Program-made: the position numbers and the translations under genes | Assembly: GCA_028753945.1 (NCBI GenBank) | Contig: JAPNXP010000015.1 | Location: 248,001-312,000, forward strand | Source of the DNA: Hexactinellida sp. DTS-2022 | Lineage: Eukaryota; Porifera; Hexactinellida | Reading direction: 5' to 3' | Length of the DNA: 64,000 nt | Shown here: positions 31,983 to 41,856 of the stretch, piece by piece | Layout of the letters: every line of letters begins with the position of its first letter | Numbering within the stretch: position 1 is the first letter of the stretch | The notes under the pieces: generated by a model | Told to the model about the DNA's origin: nothing | Database searches by the model: none | What the model saw: only the letters and a program-made list of their open reading frames with translations

Positions 31983-33206
31983 ATGGCCGTTCGATTCCCT
32001 GACCCGATACACCCCGTAGACCCTGTCGAGTTGGAAATAAACCAACTGTTCGACCGCATAATTATGTGTGTCCAGCAGCGACGAGTGGCACTCATAACCA
32101 CATACCGCGACACACGCGACCAAATAGCCGCTAGGCCCATAGCCCGCGCGCGAAAAGAAGAAGAACTGATCAGACTGAAAACCGAAACCGAGCGTCTCCT
32201 CCAAATGAACGAACTGAGAGAGACCCAGGAGCGAATCCTAGCGGAACTAGAACAAGCGCTAGCAGAGGTGAGGGTACCCCAGCCCGAGACACGCGTGGTG
32301 TTCCGAGGCACCTGTGGACACCTGGAGCAGGTGATCGCAGGTGTGGGAGAGGTAGTCGAGGAGGAGGTGCCCGTTGTACCCCGATATGAACAAATGAGAC
32401 CGATTATAGCTGTCGGGAAGTATGGACAAGCTCCTGGAGAGCTCTGGAATCCTTGTGGTGTCGTTATTGAGGGGAACACAAATCTAATTTGTGTCACAGA
32501 AGGTTTAAGTTCCTGTAGAGGTAGATTCTCAATCTTCTCGGAGACAGGCGAATTCCTAAATACTTTCACAAACCACGACATGATAGAGCCATACGGTATA
32601 GCGATCCATCGAGACAACCTGTACGTGACGGACTCAAGAGTACACGCTGTGTTCCGATTCAAAATAGAGGCTGACATGCGTCTCGTCGCTAGCCTAGGGA
32701 GTCTGGGATCTGGTGTGGGACAGTTCCATAGCCCTCACGGACTCTCCGTCTCTACCAACGGAGATGTGTTCGTAGCGGATTCTAACAACCACAGAATCCA
32801 AGTCCTAGATGACTTCCTACACTTCCAAAGATCCATAACGCATCAAGCAATGCAACATCCGTATCACGTTAAACTGACACCAGATGAGGTGTACGTGCTA
32901 ACTGATACATCCATACTCGTGTTAACCTACACAGGGGATATGATACGTTATTTCGATGCGCAACCTTGGCATAGGGGATGTTTCCCTACTCCTCGCTTCT
33001 TCTGTTTGGACGCACAGCATAACATAATATTCGGAGAGTGGAATACTAACAATATCAGAATACTAACCAAAGAGGGCACACTCCTACACACCATACAGAG
33101 ACCAAGGGGCAGAGGATACTTATATGGAATAGCTCTAACTAAGAATCTAAATATAGTAACTGTGTATAATGTTGCAGCTAACCAGCTAATAATATTATCT
33201 ATCTAA
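31983..33206 (+). CDS. Coiled-coil NHL-repeat protein, copy 1
   Basis: Single exon, 407 residues. An N-terminal ~110-residue helical region (heptad-like, KEEELIRLKTETERLLQMNEL) is followed by an NHL beta-propeller (~res 140-405) with typical blade motifs: SIFSETGEFLNTFTN, PYGIAIHRDNLYVTDS, HGLSVSTNGDVFVADSNNHR IQVLDD and ILTKEGTLLHTI. This is like the C-terminal half of TRIM-NHL proteins, but there is no RING or B-box. NHL propellers bind RNA or proteins; the partner here is unknown. It lies between cyclin C and the DJ-1 gene. It is highly similar to copy 2 in the first ~130 residues, whereas blade loops differ. Confidence 0.9.
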   Translation: MAVRFPDPIHPVDPVELEINQLFDRIIMCVQQRRVALITTYRDTRDQIAARPIARARKEEELIRLKTETERLLQMNELRETQERILAELEQALAEVRVPQPETRVVFRGTCGHLEQVIAGVGEVVEEEVPVVPRYEQMRPIIAVGKYGQAPGELWNPCGVVIEGNTNLICVTEGLSSCRGRFSIFSETGEFLNTFTNHDMIEPYGIAIHRDNLYVTDSRVHAVFRFKIEADMRLVASLGSLGSGVGQFHSPHGLSVSTNGDVFVADSNNHRIQVLDDFLHFQRSITHQAMQHPYHVKLTPDEVYVLTDTSILVLTYTGDMIRYFDAQPWHRGCFPTPRFFCLDAQHNIIFGEWNTNNIRILTKEGTLLHTIQRPRGRGYLYGIALTKNLNIVTVYNVAANQLIILSI

Positions 33207-34434
33207 TGTGTGATATTATTATTATTATTGTTGTTATTAGTGTGTGTTACATGGGTATATGTTGTAGGCGAAATTATATACCGCCAGGATTTCCTACTAA
33301 GAACTAAATTAGCTAAATTAGCGGTCGCGATCTGCTGCCCGTAGAAAATCTAAGTTCTAAAATCATGGTTTGATACCGAAATTTTTCCTCGGGGGGAGGG
33401 AACTTTCCTAGAAACAGACTGTTTCCTTGGATAAAGGAGCAGCATATACATGTATAGGCAGGGCCGGACTAAGGTATGTTGAGGCCCTAAGCTAAATGAG
33501 TGTCGGAGTTCCTACCCAATGAGTTTTATAGGGTGTAACAAAAAATCCCGGTGAGAGGAACCAACGATAGTAATTTCGCTTAAAAAAGAGGCGAATACAA
33601 TAGAAAGTGGAGGCTAAGCAAAATGACCTCAATTTTTCTCCCCCTAAATCAGAGAGAATAAACACCTCTTCATAAATACAAGTTAGTAACGCCAGTAGTC
33701 CCTACTATAATAAAGCATTAATGTGTACAGGATACACAGTATCAATTAAGTGGGACACCAATGCAATGCAGACCCCTATCCCCTGACAAATTTTTCCGGA
33801 GATCAATTTTCCAGTGTTGCCTTTTCAGGTCAAGTCTTGCATCAGATCTCGAGTCTCCCAAATTTTAATTAATTACTGAGTCACTTAATAAACATAAACC
33901 TCAAAGGAACCATTTTTCCACAGAAGGACCAAAATTTCCATGAAAACTTTGTCCCCCGACCAATTTCCAAGGGGACCAATATTTCCGTGACGGATAAACA
34001 GCCATTATAATTGCTGTCCCTCTACTCAATAAACAAATCAGTCCTTTAGTGTCTTTGAAATTGTTTTTCAAAGTAAATGAATATTCATTTACTTTAGCTA
34101 GCTTACTATTTAGTAAGCTAGCGAGTTAATATTTACCCCTATATATTCACATTTTACTGCTATAATTGAGGTGTCAATTTCCTTTGTTTACTCACACTCC
34201 TGATTAAATGTACAGTAGAACCTCGTTAGTACGAACACGGTTAATACGAACACTATTTCAGTCCCCTTCAAAGCTATTCAATACATAAGATATTGGTTAA
34301 TACGAATTCCGGATAAGACGAACACATTAAGACGGTCCCCTGGTGTTCCTACTAACGAGATTCTACTGTAATTATAAATTTTATTTGGCTTATACTAAGG
34401 AATTAATTAATTAAGAATAACTAGCTGTGTATCT
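33207..34434. other. Intergenic region NHL1/DJ-1 with repeat remnants
   Basis: 1.2 kb without a convincing gene. At ~33468 it contains cagggccggactaaggtatg, which resembles the terminal repeat style of hAT-like elements, but I find no clear partner end. The TIR element at 34211-34370 closes the region. A palindromic piece gctagcttactatttagtaagctagc lies at 34098-34123. Confidence 0.45.
34211..34370. mobile_element. TACAGT-type TIR element, complete 160 bp copy
   Basis: The left end tacagtagaacctcgttagt and right end actaacgagattctactgta are near-perfect inverted repeats. This is the cleanest copy of the subfamily: interior ttcagtccccttcaaagc, gaattccggataagacgaac and ggtcccctggtgttcct. It lies ~65 bp upstream of the DJ-1 start. 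Confidence 0.85.
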
Positions 34435-34953
34435 ATGGCAACGGCTACGAAATGCGTGTGTATTCTGGTTGAGTTTAACTACGAGGACCTTGAGGTGTGG
34501 TACCCCCTGCTCAGATTCCGGGAGGAGGGGTTTCACACCTTCACGGTTGGACCCGAGGCCGGAAAAGTGTACCTGTCTAAGAAAGGGTACCCCTGTACAT
34601 CCGATAAGGGCATAGACCAGGTGTCAGCTGATGACCTAGACGTGTTAATAATTCCAGGTGGTTTCGCGCCCGATTATTGGAGGCGCGACGAACGGTTTGT
34701 GTCGCTTGTGAAAAAAATGGATGAAAACGGGAAAATAATCGGATCGATTTGTCACGGTCCATGGTTGCTTTGCTCCGCTCGAATTCTTAAGGACAGGAAA
34801 GTGACTTGTTTCAGTTCCATTAAGGATGACGTCATAAACGCAGGTGGCATTTACGAGGACACAAGTGTCGTGGTGGATCGCAACCTGGTGACCTCTCGGG
34901 TCCCAAACGATCTTCCTGATTTCTGCAAGGCAATTCTACTCAAACTGAAGTAG
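34435..34953 (+). CDS. DJ-1/PfpI family protein
   Basis: Single exon, 172 residues. It has the DJ-1/PfpI fold with the nucleophile elbow GSICHGPW (Cys106, His107) and the upstream acidic residue in LVEFNYEDLE (Glu13 or Glu18). The IIPGGFAPDYWRRD motif is typical of the PfpI/YhbO branch (PGG.AP..LR) rather than of Parkinson-type DJ-1, which has the context GAICAGP. Members are chaperones, glyoxalases or deglycases of reactive carbonyls. It is intronless and bacterial-like in sequence, so ancient horizontal transfer is possible, but such genes occur in several animals and plants. Confidence 0.9.
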   Translation: MATATKCVCILVEFNYEDLEVWYPLLRFREEGFHTFTVGPEAGKVYLSKKGYPCTSDKGIDQVSADDLDVLIIPGGFAPDYWRRDERFVSLVKKMDENGKIIGSICHGPWLLCSARILKDRKVTCFSSIKDDVINAGGIYEDTSVVVDRNLVTSRVPNDLPDFCKAILLKLK

Positions 34954-34974
34954 CATTCATGTAATATCTCTATT

Positions 34975-35105
34975 AGCTATTCTATGGAACTTTGTTATAT
35001 TTTCTATAGAACTTTGTTATATTTTCTATAGAATTTTGTTATATTTTCTATGGAATTTTGTTATATTTTCTATGGAACTTTGTTAGCTATTTATAGAACT
35101 TTATT
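34975..35105. repeat. Short tandem array after DJ-1
   Basis: About four units of ~30 bp built on gttatattttctatagaact, lying just downstream of the DJ-1 stop and ending 100 bp before the FEM1 start. Confidence 0.65.
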
Positions 35106-35210
35106 AGAACTGTGTTTGTTAGAAATTATATTTGTTTGTTTTGAATGTGACATATATGAGGTGTAAAGTGACTAACCAATTGAATAATTCAATAAATAGT
35201 AAACAATCCG

Positions 35211-38200
35211 ATGTCTAAAGAGGCGCGAAATGATGAAATTGTGTCCTCAAATTGTGTCGCTGTGCCACTTGACGCGCAACACTCGTTGGATGAGTGGATT
35301 GCTCTTAACCGAGAAAACTACACACGGGACATTCACACCTTGGTTCTAGCTGCTAAATTCAATGATTTAGAGGTAAACAAACTTGTAAACAACTAAATAA
35401 ATAACAATAATAAAGCGACACATTCTATCTAGGTGGCAGAAAGGTATATAAGGTGTCAAGCGAACGGAGTGGCAGATTTAGAGGTGACGAGTAACGCTTG
35501 TGTCAAACAAAACCGACCAATCGTAATCGCTGCTACTCCTCTATGGATGGCATCTGCCTGTGGGAACTTAGAAATGGTCCGGTTTTTGATTGGTCAAGGG
35601 GCAGAGGTAAACCATGCCACCAAAACGGGGTCGACACCCCTTCGTGGCGCCTGTTTTTACGGACACATCGAAGTTGTTCGGTTCCTATTTGAGAACTTAG
35701 GGTCAGTTAACATCGCCAACCAATGGGGGAACACTCCTCTTATGATAGCGGCATACCGAAAGCACATTAACGTTGTCAGGTAAGTAATTATTTCTTCCCC
35801 TTATATACTAACATAATTAATGAACTAAAGCTTTCTATTCATTTCACTTTTATACCGAAAAATTTATATAAATTACCCGGAATTTTGTATTAATTACCGG
35901 AACTAAGTACAGTATACTCCGCTTAATAGAGTCATCGGTTAATCGGGTTAAAATTTCGCAGGATTTATAGGACATAATTACAGTTTGGCTTAAAATATTT
36001 TCGGTTAACAGATTTCTCCGCTTAATCGGGTCAAAACAACCTGGTCCCGAGGTGACTCTATTAAGCGGAGTCGAGTGTAACTATAACCGAAACTAAGTGT
36101 ATCCATAACCGGAGCTAAGTGTATCTATAACCGGAACTATATGTATCCATAACCGGAACTATGTAGGTTCCTGTTGTCCGAGGGAGTGGACATAAGCGCG
36201 CGCTCCATCCAAGGAGAGGAGCGAGGTAACAACGCGCTCCACGAGGCCTGTGCCGGAGGCGACCTATCCATAGTCCAACTCCTGTACCAGTCAGGGACCC
36301 CCTACTGTCCCAACGAGCACGGCATGACCCCAGCTATAATAGCCGCGTCAGAAGGAATGTTCCAACCAATGGAGTACTTCCTTTCTTCTGGCGCCTGTTC
36401 TGGTGACGAGGCGATTAACGCGCTCGAATTGGCGGGCAGCGCGGCGGTTATGCGCGGGCATCTCCTGTGTTCCCCTCAACAGATGGGGGCCTCCGGGCCC
36501 TACTTTAAGCGGGCATTCGAGATACTCCAGGGTAGGTGTTAGAATGTAGTATAGCTCTTTATAGGTATTAGGGGGCCTATGTATGTGTATGTTCGTATTA
36601 ACCAATCTGATGTTCTTAATACGAATAGTGCCACTTGTGACCCACATGCCCATATATGGTAAAAAAGTGGTTTAGTTCCACTTCCGTGATCCATTTCCAT
36701 TGTGTTAATTAAGGACACATTTATGATTTATTGCCATAAAATCCCAATAAAGACCAAATGACATTATTTATCAATAATGTAATTAGAACCCTTTCAATGC
36801 CACTTTTCTAAGACCCAATCATACTGTTTGTCAATAACTACTACGGTATTGTAATTGGAACTATTTGGATTTGAGAGTCGACCCATGGGACACGTTAGTT
36901 CCGGTTACATTGTCCCATAGCGGCCAACTGCTATCATGTAATACAAACAATGCCAGGCTAATAGGAACTATAATAGGAACCAATACGTAACTACTCAATT
37001 TACTCGAAGTCCAATTATTTTTGAAAATATGAAATATGATACCAAAAGTTCTGAAATGAAAGTATTTCCTTTCACTACATTCCTGACTGGATGGAGTCAC
37101 CATGTGCATCAGAAGAGGCGGCACACAAACAGATGCCACATTCCACTCAGTTCCACCACCTAGCTCTGCTATAAGATACGAGACACATTCTCTATAGCAT
37201 TCTACAAACTACTTTCCTTTCAATAGCAAATAACTAGCTAACTAGCAATTAATAACAAAATGGCAGTTCGATTCCCTGACCCGATACACCCCGTAGACCC
37301 TGTCGAGTTGGAAATACACCAACTGTTCGACCGCATAATTATGTGTGTCCAGCAGCGACGAGTGGCACTCATAACCACATACCGCGACAAACGCGACCAA
37401 ATAGCCGCTAGGCCCATAACCCGCGCGCGAAAAGAAGAAGAATTGATCCGACTGAAAACCGAAACCGAGCGTCTCTTCCAAATGAACGAATTGAGAGAGA
37501 CCCAGGAGCGAATCCTAGCGGAACTAGAACAAGCGCTAGCAGAGGTGAGGGTACCCCAGCCCGAGACACGCGTGGTGTTCCGATGCACCTGTGGACACCT
37601 GGAGCAGGTGATCGCAGGTGTGGGAGAGGTAGTCGAGGAGGAGGTGCCCGTTGTACCCCGATATCAAGAAATGAGACCGATTATAACTGTCGGGAAGGAA
37701 GGACATGCTCTTGGAGAGCTCTACGGTCCTTTTGGTGTCGCTATCGATGGGAACACAAATCTGATTTATGTCACAGAAGGGGATTCCTGTAGAGTCTCAA
37801 TCTTCTCGGAGACAGGCGAATTCCTAAATACTTTCACAAACCAAGCCATGAGAAAGCCATGGGGTATAGCGATCCATCGAGACAACCTGTACGTGACGGA
37901 CATAGAAGTACACGCTGTGTTCCGATTCAAAATAGAGGCTGACATGCGTCTCGTCGCTAGCCTAGGGAGTCAGGGATCTGGTGTGGGACAGTTCGATAAC
38001 CCTTACGGACTCACCGTCTCTACCAACGGAGATGTGTTCGTAGCGGATTGGGACAACAATAGAATCCAAGTCCTAGATGACTCCCTACACTTCCAAAGAT
38101 CCATAACGCATCAAACAATGCAACACCCGCGTGACGTTAAACTGACACCAGATGAGGTGTACGTACTAGCTGATAGTCACATACACGTGTTAACCTACAC

Positions 38201-41200
38201 AGGGGATATGATACGTACTTTCAATGCACGAACTGGGGATATGGGATTTATCTTTCCTCCCTCCTTCTGTTTGGACGCACAGCATAACATAGTACTCAGA
38301 GACAGGTATACTGATAATATCAGAATACTAACCAAAGAGGGCACACTCCTACACACCATACAGACACCAAGGGGCAGAGGATATTTGCATGGAATAGCTC
38401 TAACTAATAATCTAAATATAGTAGCTGTGTATAAAGGTGCATCTAACCAGCTAATAATATTATCTAGCTAATGTGTGTTATTATTATTGCTATAATACCA
38501 CTGTTCGTAGTTTCCTAATATAATAATACTTTACTAACGAGTATCTATTGATTGGTCTATTCTCTAAATAGAGCGCGGGGACTTCACACGTGTGCCCCCT
38601 CCCCCTGCCCCCTGCGCCCCCTATGGGAACATAGCTCCCATAGGGCGTGTCTCGGAGCTAGCAGAGGTGTCGACAGTTCAGATTAGGAACACCATGTACT
38701 GTCTCATGTCCAGAGAGCGGGTTACCTCGAGACAACACTTCCACACTGCTAATGACACCAGGTAGTTAGTTCCGGTAATAGTTCCTGTTTGTACAACCTA
38801 TACACCTCTTTAGTGATAAGAGTCCCAATTGTAACACCCCTATACTATATCCCCTATATATTCACATTGTAACACCCCTATATGTCCCCTATATATTCAC
38901 ATTGTAACACCCCTATATATCCCCTATATATTCACATTTTAATACCCTATATATCCCCTATATATTCACATTTTAATACCCTATATATCCCCTATATATT
39001 CACATTTTAATACCCTATATATCCCCTATATATTCACATTTTAATACCCTATATATCCCCTATATATTCACATTTTAATACCCTATATATCCCCTATATA
39101 TTCACATTCTAACACCCTATATATCCCCTATATACTCACATTCTAACACCTCTACATATCCCCTATATATTAACATTTTAGCACCCCTATATATCCCCTA
39201 TATATTCACATTCTAACACCCCTATATATCCCCTATATATTCACATTCTAACACCTATATATGTCCCCTATATACTCACATTCTAACACCTATATATTCA
39301 CATTCTAACACCTATATATGTCCCCTATATATTCACATTCTAACACCTATATATCCCCTATATATTAACATTCTAACACCCCTATATATCCCCTATATAT
39401 TAACATTCTAACACCCCTATATATCCCCTATATATTCACATTCTAACTCCTATATATATCCCCTATATATTCACATTCTAACACCTATATATGTCCCCTA
39501 TTTATTAACATTTTAACACCTCTACATGTCCCCTATATATTCACATTCTAACACCCCTATATATCCCCTATATATTCACATTCTAACACCTATATATGTC
39601 CCCTATATACTCACATTCTAACACCTATATATTCACATTCTAACACCTATATATGTCCCCTATATATTCACATTCTAACACCTATATATCCCCTATATAT
39701 TAACATTCTAACACCTATATATCCCCTATATATTAACATTCTAACACCCCTATATATCCCCTATATATTCACATTCTAACTCCTATATATATCCCCTATA
39801 TATTCACATTCTAACACCTATATATGTCCCCTATTTATTAACATTTTAACACCTCTACATGTCCCCTATATACTCACATTATAACACCTCTACATGTCCC
39901 CTATATATTCACATTATAACACCTAGGTATTCTGCTCTCCTATACCAGGCTGTGGGCGTAACGGAACTGGGATTAGAACTGGCGCTTTATAATCTGACAC
40001 TAAATGCCACTTCACGCCCCGGATCCCAATGTTTCGGGGATTCGCTTGCCATCTCAATAAGTTTCATAGAAAAGGAAAGTCTCCACTTCTTAAGTGGCAG
40101 GTTCCAGATTGCCACTTTTGCCCAGGTGGCACTCGAAGGTGTTAAAACGCTTTACAACGACAATATGCTTGAGGAATTTGACGAGTCACTCCCGCAAGAG
40201 AGAGAAGAGAAGATCATAGTTTCAGTTCTAAATCTGTTGGCCGTTTGGGGGCACGCGTCATTAGATTGTGTCCTGCAGTGGTCGGTAAGTGGCGGCGACA
40301 CATTTGGTGTGGAAGCGCTCGAATTTAATGGCTAAAATTCTAAAATTACAGTTGTGCCAATCATTTGGGAAATCTAAAATAACAGTTGTGCAAATCCTTT
40401 GGAAAATCTAAAATTACACCTGTGCCAATCGTTTGGAAAATCTAAAATTACACCTGTGACAATCCTTTGGCAAATTCTAAAATTACACCTGTGCCAATCG
40501 TTTGGAAAATCTAAAATTACACCTGTGACAATCCTTTGGCAAATCTAAAATTACAGCTGTGCCAATCTTTGGGAAATCTAAAATAACAGTTGTGCAAATC
40601 CTTTGGAAAATCTAAAATTACACCTGTGCCAATCGTTTGGAAAATCTAAAATTACACCTGTGACAATCCTTTGGCAAATCTAAAATTACAGTTGTGCAAA
40701 TCCTTTGGCAAATCTAAAATTACAGCTGTGCCAATCGTTTGGAAAATCTAAAATTACAGCTGTGCCAAACCTTTGGCAAATCTAAAATAACAGTTGTGCA
40801 AATCCTTTGGAAAATCTAAAATTATACCTGTGCCAATCGTTTGGAAAATCTAAAATTACACCTGTGACAATCCTTTGGCAAATCTAAAATTACAGTTGTG
40901 CAAATCCTTTGGAAAATCTAAAATTACAGCTGTGCCAAACCTTTGGCAAATCTAAAATAACAGTTGTGCAAATCCTTTGGAAAATCTAAAATTACACCTG
41001 TGACAATCCTTTGAAAAATCTAAAATTACAGCTGTGCCGACTGATTTGTTGATTTTGTTTTTAGAAATGTGTGGAATTCGCGAGGGAGCTGACACTACTT
41101 CCGATTAGCGACACATTTCTGAAACATTCCTCCACTTTGCTCCACTTTGTGTGCCACTTTCCTACAAAACTGATTAAAGAGAAAGTCCACCAATACGAGT

Positions 41201-41610
41201 TAAACTCTCTTGCGAGCCACCGACACATTGTGTTGCGTTTGTTTATCGAATCGGGCTGCGATCCGAACCACCTGGACACACTTGGCAACACGCCACTTCA
41301 CGTGGCCATCAATTCTTTATCTGGCGACGCAAAAGCGCCATTCTCCCTGTATTTAGTGGCGGAAGAGCTGATCAAAAGTGGCGCACACCTCGACACACGC
41401 AATATGGCAGACTGGGCTGTCAACTGGGACACATTGGAACAAGTGGCTGTTTGTGGTGGTTTTCTGCCACTTTTTAACACCATCAAGATTCTGCCACTTA
41501 AGTGTCTCTCAGCCAGGAAAGTGGCCGTTTGTGAAATTGATTTTATGACACTGAGTGACATTCTGCCAAAACTACTAGTTGACTTCGTAAAAATCCATTC
41601 GAGACATTAA
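35211..41610 (+). CDS. FEM1: FEM1 family CUL2-ligase substrate receptor
   Basis: Six exons join in phase: 35211-35372, 35433-35779, 36167-36531, 38572-38761, 39927-40284, 41065-41610, 655 residues (human FEM1A-C 617-669). FEM1 proteins present C-degron substrates to CUL2-RBX1. N-terminal ankyrin repeats are clear (ATPLWMASACGNLEMVRFLI, STPLRGACFYGHIEVVRFLF, NTPLMIAAYRKHINVVRFLL, NNALHEACAGGDLSIVQLLY). The central TPR-like region includes a degraded RIRNTMYCLMSRERV equivalent, and the C-terminal ankyrins (NTPLHVAINSLSGD, EELIKSGAHLDTRN) end in LPLKCLSARKVA, typical of FEM1. Intron 3 houses NHL copy 2; introns 4 and 5 are minisatellites. FEM1A, B and C cannot be distinguished. Confidence 0.93.
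35908..36079. mobile_element. TIR element, CTCCGCTTAATAGAGTC subfamily
   Basis: The left end tacagtatactccgcttaat and right end attaagcggagtcgagtgta are inverted. It is followed by four ~22 bp repeats of ataaccggaactatgtatcc running up to the FEM1 exon 3 acceptor. Confidence 0.78.
37055..37203 (+). promoter_or_regulatory. Shared upstream module of NHL gene, copy 2
   Basis: 149 bp differing at one base from the corresponding part of 31698-31923; it lies 56 bp upstream of the copy 2 ATG, inside FEM1 intron 3. The upstream 77 bp of the longer module are absent here. Confidence 0.8.
37260..38471 (+). CDS. Coiled-coil NHL-repeat protein, copy 2, nested in FEM1 intron 3
   Basis: Single exon, 403 residues. 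It shares the architecture of the 31983-33206 gene: ~110-residue coiled coil, then NHL propeller (VSIFSETGEFLNTFTNQ, NLYVTDIEVHAVFRF, YGLTVSTNGDVFVADWDNNR, HIHVLTYTGDM). Residues 1-130 are nearly identical to copy 1, while propeller loops differ at clustered sites (for example DWDNNRI versus DSNNHRI). It lies on the same strand as FEM1, about 730 bp after exon 3 and 100 bp before exon 4, with its own upstream module, so it should be transcribed independently. No RING or B-box is present. Confidence 0.9.
   Translation: MAVRFPDPIHPVDPVELEIHQLFDRIIMCVQQRRVALITTYRDKRDQIAARPITRARKEEELIRLKTETERLFQMNELRETQERILAELEQALAEVRVPQPETRVVFRCTCGHLEQVIAGVGEVVEEEVPVVPRYQEMRPIITVGKEGHALGELYGPFGVAIDGNTNLIYVTEGDSCRVSIFSETGEFLNTFTNQAMRKPWGIAIHRDNLYVTDIEVHAVFRFKIEADMRLVASLGSQGSGVGQFDNPYGLTVSTNGDVFVADWDNNRIQVLDDSLHFQRSITHQTMQHPRDVKLTPDEVYVLADSHIHVLTYTGDMIRTFNARTGDMGFIFPPSFCLDAQHNIVLRDRYTDNIRILTKEGTLLHTIQTPRGRGYLHGIALTNNLNIVAVYKGASNQLIILSS
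38822..39925. repeat. 1.1 kb minisatellite in FEM1 intron 4
   Basis: Tandem units of roughly 30-33 bp built on cccctatatattcacattct followed by aacacctatatat. Units vary by small indels and by C/T in cccc runs; higher-order blocks repeat (compare 39230-39480 with 39540-39830). The FEM1 exon 5 acceptor (taacacctag) is formed by the last unit. Confidence 0.92.
40334..41040. repeat. 0.7 kb minisatellite in FEM1 intron 5
   Basis: About 20 tandem units of 33-34 bp: aaatctaaaattacacctgt followed by gccaatcctttgg. Variants alternate between cacctgtgac, cagttgtgca and cagctgtgcc. The core matches the end of a dispersed hairpin element (aattacagctgtgcc). It ends about 25 bp before the last FEM1 exon. 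Confidence 0.92.
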
Positions 41611-41856
41611 TCTCCATTTATGTAAAATTTCGCGACACAATTATAACACTTAGGAAAGGTGTGAAAAATTATACTTACTCTCTTTTCTCTCTAATAGTCC
41701 ACCAGTGGGCAAATGGGCCAAAGTGGACTATTAGAGAACATGGACTATTACAGATATCTAAATAGTTTATTTGGACAAGTAAATAAATGGACTATTAGAA
41801 GAACAGACTGTAACTTGTTTATTTTTGTTTCTAAAATTAGTTTCAGTTAGTAGCGA

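Noticed and set aside
31961..32677. Long minus-strand ORF opposite NHL copy 1 (and its twin at 37238-37588)
   Set aside because: Antisense shadow of the NHL coding exon; Ser/Arg-rich composition and no family resemblance.
33465..33520. hAT transposon terminus (cagggccggactaagg)
   Set aside because: No matching inverted end or 8 bp duplication found in the surrounding sequence.
38822..39925. CRISPR-like array of ~33 bp units
   Set aside because: Units are contiguous with no unique spacers, vary by small indels and lie in a eukaryotic intron; it is a minisatellite.
39859..39926. Coding extension upstream of FEM1 exon 5 into the minisatellite
   Set aside because: The frame is open only because of repeat composition; joining FEM1 exon 4 in phase requires the acceptor at 39926.
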